Source: Helicobacteraceae bacterium
GTDB lineage: Bacteria; Campylobacterota; Campylobacteria; Campylobacterales; Sulfurimonadaceae
Direction of reading: 5' to 3'
Assembly: GCA_947498025.1 (NCBI GenBank)
Contig: CANMJR010000003.1
Location: forward strand, 54,753 to 118,752
Length of the DNA: 64,000 nt
The notes below the pieces were generated by a model. It worked only from the letters and a program-made list of their open reading frames with translations. It was not told the DNA's origin and made no database searches. Positions 7,763 to 14,661 of the stretch are shown piece by piece. Each line of letters begins with the position of its first letter. The first letter of the stretch is position 1. A program made the position numbers and the translations under genes.

Positions 7763-9142
7763 ATGTTGAAAAGACTTGTTGTAATTGGTTTAGGATTATC
7801 CATAGTTACCACTTCACTGTTGGCTGAATTAGAGAAAAAAGAGTTAAATATAGGTTTTATCGCTCTGACTGACTGTGCACCTATCGTTATCGCCAAGGAG
7901 AAAGGTTTCTTTGAAAAATACGGACTGAGTGTAAATGTGGTTAAAGAGGGCGGCGGATGGCCGGGAATTCAACAGAAAGTAATCTCAGGCGAATATGATT
8001 TTTCTCATGCGCTTGCAGGTATGCCCATTGCTGCAACGCTAGGAATAAACGGTAACGCTAATCTTCAAGCTGTTTTATCTCTTGACTTCAACGGCAACGG
8101 AATTACATTCGGAAACAACATCATAGATCACATGAAAGAGTACGGCATGGATGAGAGCAGTCGTCCTCTTGGTTCTGAGTCACTCAAAAAATATATAGAT
8201 GCAAAACATAAAGCTGAAGGTTCAAACTATCAGCCTTTAAGTTTTGGTATGGTTCACCCGGTTTCTACACATAACTATCAACTCCGTTACTGGATGGCAA
8301 CTTCAGGGATTAATCCCGAAGCAGATGCGACTATCAAGCCATTTCCACCGCCGACTATGCCTAGTAATCTCATAGCCGGGAATATTGAAGGGTACTGTGT
8401 CGGCGAGCCATGGAATGAGAGAGTTGTTATGATGGAAAAAGGTTCTACTCTTGTAACGAGCTACGATATTTGGAACAACAACCCTGAAAAAGTTCTTCAA
8501 ACAAGAGCTGATTTTATCACTAAAAACCCGGAGACAACAAAAGCTGTAATGAAAGCAATCATTGAAGCGCAAATGTGGCTAGACACTTCGTGGGAAAACC
8601 GTAAGGAGGCGGCTAAAATTTTAGCTCAGAAAAACTATGTGAATTCACCTGTAGATGTACTTGAAAAATCAATGGTCGGAACATTTCAGTACTTAAAAGG
8701 TCAGAAGTCTGAAGCAAATCCGATGTTTAATGTTTTTGCCAACTACTATGCGGCGTATCCTTTCTATTCTCACGGCATGTGGTTTATAACTCAGATGTAC
8801 AGATGGGGACAGATTGAGCAAGCAGTAGATATGAAAGCCGTAATCGAATCGGTTTACAGACCTGATTTGTTTGAGCAGGTTGCCAAAGAGATAGGCTATG
8901 CACTTCCTCCGAGTCCTTGGAAAAAAGACGGTGTTGATAAATACAACATGTTTATGGATGGAAAAGTGTATGACCCAAACAAAGCTGTTGATTATATCTT
9001 TGACTTTCAAGTAAGCCACTCTAAGGTCTCTAAAGAGGAGCTTTTAAAAATAAATAAATGGACGGTAAAAACTGAGCAGCCAAACTATGTATGTCCTTAT
9101 GGACCGGCAGGATGTGCCGATCCAAAGTATGTAACAAAATAA
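7763..9142 (+). CDS. nrtA: Nitrate ABC transporter substrate-binding protein
   Basis: A 459-residue NrtA/CmpA-family periplasmic binding protein that captures nitrate (or nitrite) for the NrtB-NrtD permease. It has a Sec signal peptide (MLKRLVVIGLGLSIVTTSLLA). The mature start ELNIGFIALTDCAPIVIAKEKGFF and the motifs GGGWPGIQQKV and GEPWNE are typical of the family. The length fits nitrate-type rather than taurine- or sulfonate-type binders. It starts at ATG 7763 after TAAGGAG. A 141-bp gap with two strong stem-loops separates it from nrtB, which would favour excess binding protein. Bicarbonate (CmpA) is the alternative substrate; adjacency to nasA supports nitrate. Confidence 0.88.
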   Translation: MLKRLVVIGLGLSIVTTSLLAELEKKELNIGFIALTDCAPIVIAKEKGFFEKYGLSVNVVKEGGGWPGIQQKVISGEYDFSHALAGMPIAATLGINGNANLQAVLSLDFNGNGITFGNNIIDHMKEYGMDESSRPLGSESLKKYIDAKHKAEGSNYQPLSFGMVHPVSTHNYQLRYWMATSGINPEADATIKPFPPPTMPSNLIAGNIEGYCVGEPWNERVVMMEKGSTLVTSYDIWNNNPEKVLQTRADFITKNPETTKAVMKAIIEAQMWLDTSWENRKEAAKILAQKNYVNSPVDVLEKSMVGTFQYLKGQKSEANPMFNVFANYYAAYPFYSHGMWFITQMYRWGQIEQAVDMKAVIESVYRPDLFEQVAKEIGYALPPSPWKKDGVDKYNMFMDGKVYDPNKAVDYIFDFQVSHSKVSKEELLKINKWTVKTEQPNYVCPYGPAGCADPKYVTK

Positions 9143-9154
9143 TTTATGATAACT

Positions 9155-9185
9155 CTCCCGGCATGTGAAATCCATATGCCGGAAG
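9155..9185 (+). terminator. Stem-loop after nrtA
   Basis: CCGGCAT (9158-9164) pairs with ATGCCGG (9176-9182), extended by two more pairs after one mismatch, with an 11-base loop. There is no T run, so it is more likely an attenuator or 3'-end-protecting stem than a full terminator. Confidence 0.55.
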
Positions 9186-9259
9186 TTTAGACTTACAGGT
9201 ACCTAGCTATAAAAAATATATAACCTCCTAGATAACCCTAGGTACCTCTAAGTTTAAAC
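9185..9259 (+). repeat. Long inverted repeat between nrtA and nrtB
   Basis: A 22-base arm at 9185-9206 matches the reverse complement of 9238-9259 at 20 of 22 positions (core GGTACCTAG/CTAGGTACC), with a 31-base AT-rich loop. It would fold as a large hairpin in the nrtAB message, just upstream of the nrtB ribosome-binding site. Confidence 0.7.
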
Positions 9260-9283
9260 TAAACTCAAATACAAGGAAAAAAG

Positions 9284-10102
9284 ATGAAATACGAAATGAT
9301 AAAAAAAATAGTTCTGCCTTTTTTGGTTTTTCTATTGATATTACAGGTGTGGTCGAGTATAGCGATGAGCGTACACAATTTTCCGACTCCAAGCGACACT
9401 TATGTAGCGGCGTTTGGCGGTGTGAATGCCAACGGTGAAGCGATGACAGGAGTCTTGACTGATCCTTTTTACGTAAACAACAAAGATGACAAAGGTATTT
9501 TCTGGCAGATTGTGGAATCTTTAAAAAGGGTTTTTGCAGGGTTTGTTTTGGCGATTTTAATCGGTGTTCCGCTTGGTTTGTTTGTGGGCATGAGCAAAAA
9601 TGCACAGTATGCACTCAACCCGTTTATTCAGATATTCAAACCCGTTTCACCCTTGGCATGGCTGCCTCTGCTTCTGTTTATATTTCAAGATATAAATTTA
9701 ACGGCAATTTCTACCATTTTTATAACATCTATCTGGCCGATTATTATCAACACGGCGCTTGGTGTGAAAAGTGTGAGCGAAGATTATATGAATGTTGCCA
9801 AAGTTCTAAGATTCTCGCCTATGGAGAAGATTGTTCAGATTATATTGCCTGTTTCCGTTCCTTACATATTTACGGGAATGAGACTCTCTCTCGGCATCGC
9901 ATGGCTTGTTATCGTGGCGGCAGAGATGCTCACAGGCGGCATCGGCATAGGATTCTGGATTTGGGATGAGTACAACAACCTCAATTACCATAATATAATC
10001 ATAGGTATTATTGTCGTCGGTCTTATAGGATTCATGCTGGACATTATCATGGGAAAAATTGCGGACTATTTTGATTATACAAAAAAAGGAAGAGCGAAAT
10101 GA
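9284..10102 (+). CDS. nrtB: Nitrate ABC transporter permease
   Basis: A 272-residue inner-membrane permease of the NrtB/SsuC (BPD_transp_1) family. There is an N-terminal hydrophobic anchor at about residues 8-27, then several helices, and the EAA-type loop that contacts the ATPase (DYMNVAKVLRFSPMEKIVQ...LPVSVPYIFTGMRL). It follows a strong inverted repeat and overlaps the ATPase gene by 4 nt (ATGA), so permease and ATPase are translationally coupled. Substrate is assigned from the nrtA and nasA neighbours. Confidence 0.87.
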   Translation: MKYEMIKKIVLPFLVFLLILQVWSSIAMSVHNFPTPSDTYVAAFGGVNANGEAMTGVLTDPFYVNNKDDKGIFWQIVESLKRVFAGFVLAILIGVPLGLFVGMSKNAQYALNPFIQIFKPVSPLAWLPLLLFIFQDINLTAISTIFITSIWPIIINTALGVKSVSEDYMNVAKVLRFSPMEKIVQIILPVSVPYIFTGMRLSLGIAWLVIVAAEMLTGGIGIGFWIWDEYNNLNYHNIIIGIIVVGLIGFMLDIIMGKIADYFDYTKKGRAK

Positions 10103-10893
10103 GTGAAAAATTTTTAAGCCTAAAAAATATTGAAAAACGGTTTCCGATTCTAGGAAAAGAGGATTATGTAGCAGTTACAGATGTGAACTTGGAGATAAAA
10201 CAAAATGAGATTATCTCTATTATAGGGCACAGCGGCTGCGGTAAAAGTACACTCTTAAATATGATATCGGGTCTTGATGCGCAAACGAGCGGTGACATAC
10301 TTTTAGAAAACCGGCATGTAAAAGGTCCCGGACCTGAGCGTGCCGTGGTTTTTCAAAATCACTCTCTGCTTCCTTGGCTGAGTGTCTATCAAAACATAGA
10401 GATGGCGGTTAAAAAAGTAATGCCTGAACTCTCTTCGGCAGAGCTTAGAGAGAGAGTCGAGAAGTTTGTAAGCATGGTCAATCTTGAACATGCGAAAGAC
10501 AAACTTCCCGGTGAGATAAGCGGCGGTATGAAACAGCGTGTCGGTATTGCCCGAGCTCTCTCAATCAAACCAAAAGTACTTCTAATGGATGAGCCTTTTG
10601 GTGCTCTTGACAGCCTCACCAGAGCAAATCTGCAAGAGCATCTGATGAGAATTCAGCAAAATGTTAAAAACACTGTTATCATCATTACCCACGATATTGA
10701 TGAGGCAGTTTTGCTTAGCGACAGGGTTATCATGATGACAAACGGTCCACATGCCACGATTGGTGAAATTTTGGAGGTGAATCTGCCTCGTCCAAGAAAT
10801 AGGGTTGAGCTTCAGAGCAACCCGGAGTATATAAGATGCAGAGAAGCTATTTTGAGCTTTTTATATGAAAAATTTGCTAAAGACGACGAATAG
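10099..10893 (+). CDS. nrtD: Nitrate ABC transporter ATP-binding protein
   Basis: A 264-residue ABC ATPase of the NrtD/SsuB/TauB group. Walker A is GHSGCGKST, the Q-loop VVFQNHSLLPW, the signature SGGMKQRVGIARAL, Walker B LLMDEPFGALD and the H-switch ITHD. It lacks the extra substrate-binding domain of cyanobacterial NrtC, so the importer is a simple A-B-D system. The gene ends 8 bp before a dispersed hairpin repeat (10902-11043), which probably limits read-through into the following kinase gene. Confidence 0.87.
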   Translation: MSEKFLSLKNIEKRFPILGKEDYVAVTDVNLEIKQNEIISIIGHSGCGKSTLLNMISGLDAQTSGDILLENRHVKGPGPERAVVFQNHSLLPWLSVYQNIEMAVKKVMPELSSAELRERVEKFVSMVNLEHAKDKLPGEISGGMKQRVGIARALSIKPKVLLMDEPFGALDSLTRANLQEHLMRIQQNVKNTVIIITHDIDEAVLLSDRVIMMTNGPHATIGEILEVNLPRPRNRVELQSNPEYIRCREAILSFLYEKFAKDDE

Positions 10894-10901
10894 TATATGA
10901 C

Positions 10902-11043
10902 TGATGTTACGCACTCAAACGAACGCGTCCGTTTGAGTGGCAGGGACAAATTGTCCCTACAACCCCCTAAAGCTACGAAAAACTTGTTTTTCGAGATTTT
11001 CAAAGCTCTAAATGCTCTTTTTTTGCAAAGGTGCGTAATATCA
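10902..11043 (+). repeat. Dispersed hairpin repeat, copy 1 (full length)
   Basis: The most complete copy. Its ends are a 13-base inverted repeat (TGATGTTACGCAC / GTGCGTAATATCA, 12 of 13). Inside are three nested hairpins: CACTCAAACG/CGTTTGAGTG (10912-10939), AGGGACAA-A-TTGTCCCT (10942-10958) and CGAAAAAC-TT-GTTTTTCG (10976-10993), with CCCCCTAAAGCTA between the last two. Related copies lie at 12755, 17559, 29054, 36240 and 51262. Confidence 0.85.
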
Positions 11044-11080
11044 AGTATATAATACAAAATCCAGATATAAAAGATTAATT

Positions 11081-12718
11081 ATGAATCAAAACAATATAAA
11101 AACTTCCGGCTTTTCGCTTGCCAAACGCAAAGAGCTCAGAGGCGATGACTTTTACGATGTAAAGAGTATAGGTCATGTAACGGTTGCCGTAGTCTGCGAT
11201 GGAGTCGGCAGTGCCGATGCGGGGGCCGAAGCTGCTTCAAGGGTTACTTCATACCTCATTAATAACTTCAAAATCCGTCCTAAGAGTTGGAGCATTGAAA
11301 AATCTTTAAAAACTTTTATAAAATCAATCAACTCTATTCTCTACAAAGAGTCGATGATACATTACGAGAGAAGCGAACTGGTTACAACTCTGACTATTGT
11401 AGTTATTGAGGGAAACAGACTCTATGGTGCAAATGTCGGAGACAGCAGAGTCTATCTCTACCGCGATAAAAAGATAATTCAACTCTCCTTTGATCACTCC
11501 ATGGGTGAAGCAGGATATGAAAATGTCTTGACTCAGGCTATAGGGATAGATAATGAAGTAGAACCTTACTACTTTGAAAATATTGTTCAAAAAGAGGACA
11601 AAATTCTGCTTTGCAGCGATGGTCTCTACACAATCATGAGCGAAAACAGACTTGAAGAGGGTATAAGTCTAGGCGCCCACTCTTTGGTCAAAAAAGCTAG
11701 CAAACTGATGGATGACAATCTCCCAGATGACACTACGGCAGTGGTTGTGGAGATTTTGGAAGCTAATGAAGTGGAGAAACTCAAACAGCAAAACCTTCCT
11801 ATTCCGGAGAATCTGAAAAAAGGTGAAACAATAGATGGCTATACCCTTGAAAAATCACTTATTCAAAACGACAGGACGTGGCTTTGCGCAAAGAAAAATA
11901 AGCATTATGTTCTTAAGTTCGCCCCTAAAGAGGCGGTGGATGATGAGACTATTTTAGACTTTTTTGTAAAAGAGGCATGGAATGCCAAAAGATTAAAAGC
12001 CGACTTTTTTCCAAAAGCCGTTATCCCAAAAAATAGAACACGGCGCTATTATGTAATGCAGACATTTGAAGGTGAAGATTTAAATAAATACCTGACGCAC
12101 AAGCAGATAACCATAGATGACTCGGTAGAACTTGCAAAAACACTGCTGAATATGTCCCAATTTTTACTAAAATATGACTTGGTGCATGGGGATATAAAAC
12201 CAAATAATATAATGATTGCAAAAGATGCAGATGAAAATCTGAAGTTTAAAATAATAGATTTCGGAAGCATAACCGAGATTTTTTCAACCGATACAAGAGC
12301 CGGAACACCGAGTTTTTTGTCACCCGAGAGATTTTCAAACGAAGCAATCAGTGAGACAACAGAAATTTTCTCAATCGGAGTGACACTCTATCTTGCTTTA
12401 ACCGGAAAATACCCTTATGGCGAGATAGAACCTTTCCAAATACCATCATTTAGAGAAGCGAAAAAACCAAGCAGCTATAACAAAAATATTCCCGCATGGC
12501 TTGAGAGTATCATTCTGCGTTCGATAACGGTTGACAGAGATAAACGATATCAGCACTACTCAGAGATGCTCTACGAACTGCAATCTCCACAAAATGTGAA
12601 AGCTTTTTTTTCTAAGGAGAGCTCCATTATAGAAAGGTCACCGATAGTTTTTTACAGAACTGCTTTTACCTTAATGTTTATCATCAATATTGTGCTATTG
12701 CTGCGATGCGTGATGTAG
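11081..12718 (+). CDS. PP2C phosphatase fused to Ser/Thr protein kinase
   Basis: A 545-residue bifunctional signalling protein. Residues about 10-235 form a PP2C-type phosphatase (CDGVGSADAGAEAAS, GDSRVYLYR, LCSDGLY, DDTTAVVVE). Residues about 260-510 form a Hanks-type kinase with catalytic loop LVHGDIKPNNIM (HGD in place of HRD), IIDFGS and GTPSFLSPE. A hydrophobic segment near the C-terminus (AFTLMFIINIVLLLR) anchors it in the membrane. The same fusion is found next to nasA and nitrite reductase genes in other proteobacteria such as Pseudomonas, so a role in nitrate assimilation control is plausible. Its substrate is unknown. Hairpin repeats flank it on both sides. Confidence 0.85.
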   Translation: MNQNNIKTSGFSLAKRKELRGDDFYDVKSIGHVTVAVVCDGVGSADAGAEAASRVTSYLINNFKIRPKSWSIEKSLKTFIKSINSILYKESMIHYERSELVTTLTIVVIEGNRLYGANVGDSRVYLYRDKKIIQLSFDHSMGEAGYENVLTQAIGIDNEVEPYYFENIVQKEDKILLCSDGLYTIMSENRLEEGISLGAHSLVKKASKLMDDNLPDDTTAVVVEILEANEVEKLKQQNLPIPENLKKGETIDGYTLEKSLIQNDRTWLCAKKNKHYVLKFAPKEAVDDETILDFFVKEAWNAKRLKADFFPKAVIPKNRTRRYYVMQTFEGEDLNKYLTHKQITIDDSVELAKTLLNMSQFLLKYDLVHGDIKPNNIMIAKDADENLKFKIIDFGSITEIFSTDTRAGTPSFLSPERFSNEAISETTEIFSIGVTLYLALTGKYPYGEIEPFQIPSFREAKKPSSYNKNIPAWLESIILRSITVDRDKRYQHYSEMLYELQSPQNVKAFFSKESSIIERSPIVFYRTAFTLMFIINIVLLLRCVM

Positions 12719-12754
12719 TTATGAATGAGGGCGAAATTATATAGTTAATTGACC

Positions 12755-12888
12755 TTATGCACTCTTTTGCAAAAAAAAGCGTAATAACCCTGTAATTCTC
12801 GAAAAACTTATTTTTCGTAGCTTTAGGGGGTTGTAGGGACATCTGTCCCTGCCACTAAAACGGACGCGTTCGTTTTAGTGCGTAACAC
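12755..12888 (-). repeat. Dispersed hairpin repeat, copy 2
   Basis: Reverse-oriented copy with the conserved hairpins AGGGACA..TGTCCCT and CACTAAAACG..CGTTTTAGTG, the TAGGGGGTTGTAGGG block and the CGAAAAA..TTTTTCG stem. It lies between two convergent genes and overlaps the last codons and stop of the response regulator gene. Confidence 0.85.
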
Positions 12889-13555
12889 TAGTAGTTAATT
12901 TATACCCCAGACATTGAACGGTCGTAATAAAGTCATAGCCCATTTTTTTTCGCAATCTAAAGAGTAAATTCTTCAGTGCGGATTCACTCATTGTCTTCTC
13001 TTGCCAAACAGCTCTCTCTATCCTATCTGTAGTCACGATTTTGCCAATATTTTTTATCATGAGCTCCACAAATAAAATCTCCTGATTTGCCAGTTTAATA
13101 GATTTGCCCTCAACTTCAAACTCTTTTTTTCCAAAATCGTATTTCACTCCATTGTTAAGGTTGAGTATATGTTTTGGTTCAAATATATCTCGGAGCATCT
13201 CTAAAAGCTTCATAAATTTATCATAACTAAGGGGCTTCAACTCATACGATGTGATATGAAGGCGAATAGCTTTAAAAAGAAAATCTTCATCTTTGTGGGC
13301 ACTTAAAATAACAATAGGTATGTCGCTGTTTGTCTCTCTCACTTTTTTTACAAAAGTAAGCCCGCTTCCATCGTGAACTTTGATGTCTGAAATAATTACA
13401 TCTACTTTGTTCTCTTGAAAAAGTTTTATTGCATTTTGCACCGTTGTTGCATGAAAAATATTTTTAAAATAGAGACTCAAAAACTCAATTGTGTTGTTAG
13501 CAAACTCTTCATTATCTTCCAAAAAAAGCAGATTTAACTCTTTTAATCCATCCAT
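12875..13555 (-). CDS. OmpR-type response regulator
   Basis: A 226-residue response regulator. The N-terminal receiver has the phosphoacceptor in VDVIISDIKVHDGSG and the conserved Lys in YELKPLSYD. The C-terminal winged helix (LNNGVKYDFGKKEFEVEG... to TVQCLGYKL) should bind DNA. It is the last gene of a three-gene unit with two histidine kinases (13-nt overlap with the preceding gene). The last residues (SVTH) and the TAA are encoded by the dispersed repeat, so the natural C-terminus has been altered slightly. Target genes unknown. Confidence 0.85.
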   Translation of the reverse strand: MDGLKELNLLFLEDNEEFANNTIEFLSLYFKNIFHATTVQNAIKLFQENKVDVIISDIKVHDGSGLTFVKKVRETNSDIPIVILSAHKDEDFLFKAIRLHITSYELKPLSYDKFMKLLEMLRDIFEPKHILNLNNGVKYDFGKKEFEVEGKSIKLANQEILFVELMIKNIGKIVTTDRIERAVWQEKTMSESALKNLLFRLRKKMGYDFITTVQCLGYKLTTSVTH

Positions 13556-14661
13556 GTTATAAACTCTATAGTAAAGATTGCTCCATCTTTTGTGTTTGCA
13601 GCAGTGATAATTCCATTGTTTTTTTCTACTATATTTTTAGCGAGATAGAGTCCTATTCCCGTGCTGTTTCCGGAACCGATATAAGGTAAAAATATAGTAT
13701 TGATTAGCAGGGCATCTATTCCGCCGCCGTTATCGCGGATGGATATTTTTTTGTTTTCAATTCTTATGTGAATTTCTGCTTTTTCCGTATTTCTAACTCT
13801 GAAAATTTCTCTTGCGTTACTTAAAATTGAGAAAATCACCTGTGAAAACTCATTTACATTTCCATAGCTCTCCTCTTCCTCGATAGAGGTAATGTATATT
13901 TGAATATTGTCATAATAAAAGGTCGCTTCTACGATTGACAATATATTTAAAACGCACTCAGAGATAAAATAGTTCTCATTTTCATTGGATGGCTTATAAA
14001 AATTTTTAAAAGTGTCTATGGTGTCAGACATAAACATGATAAGGTCTTCAGACTTCTCGACCGATTTCTTAAACTCCTCAAAGGTTGGAAGAACTTCCAT
14101 TTCCGCCTTTGCCTTATTTAAAATGTTTATGGATGCCAAAGTAGAGAGGGGCTGCTTCCATTGATGTGCTATATGCATCAATAGTTCACCGATTGCTGCC
14201 TGTTTTGCCTGCTGATGTATCATCTGCTCTTTTTCTAGATTTTTTTGAATCTCCTCTTTCACTCTTGCTTCTAAATCTTTTTGATAGCCTCTTAGCTCTA
14301 AATGTGTCCCGACTCTCGATAGTAGTTCATTTGAATTAAAGGGCTTAACAATATAATCAACGCCGCCCACTTCAAACCCTTTTTCTATATCTTGGCTTTT
14401 ATCTCTGGCACTCAAAAATATAATAGGAATATTTGCAGTTTTTGGATTTTGTTTTAATATTTTACACACTTCAAAACCATTCATTTTCGGCATCATAATA
14501 TCAAGAAGTACAAGGTCGATATTCTCCTCTTGAAATGCTATATCAATTGCGCTCTGCCCATCGAGCGCTGTTATGACATCAAATTTTTTAAGTAATTCAA
14601 CCAACACATCAATATTCTCTTTTATATCATCTACAATCAATATTGTTTGCTTACTTCGCAT
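13543..14661 (-). CDS. Receiver-histidine kinase hybrid protein
   Basis: A 372-residue cytoplasmic protein with a receiver domain first (ILIVDD, LVLLDIMMPKMNG, the conserved Lys in IVKPFN), a coiled-coil linker, a HisKA domain with H166 in AHQWKQPLS, and an HATPase domain (IRDNGGGID, GIGLYLAKNIVEKN). I start it at ATG 14661 rather than 14682, because AAAGGAG lies 7 bases upstream; the overlap with the preceding kinase gene is then 11 nt. It likely relays phosphate between the membrane sensor and the response regulator of the same operon. Confidence 0.82.
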   Translation of the reverse strand: MRSKQTILIVDDIKENIDVLVELLKKFDVITALDGQSAIDIAFQEENIDLVLLDIMMPKMNGFEVCKILKQNPKTANIPIIFLSARDKSQDIEKGFEVGGVDYIVKPFNSNELLSRVGTHLELRGYQKDLEARVKEEIQKNLEKEQMIHQQAKQAAIGELLMHIAHQWKQPLSTLASINILNKAKAEMEVLPTFEEFKKSVEKSEDLIMFMSDTIDTFKNFYKPSNENENYFISECVLNILSIVEATFYYDNIQIYITSIEEEESYGNVNEFSQVIFSILSNAREIFRVRNTEKAEIHIRIENKKISIRDNGGGIDALLINTIFLPYIGSGNSTGIGLYLAKNIVEKNNGIITAANTKDGAIFTIEFITWMD

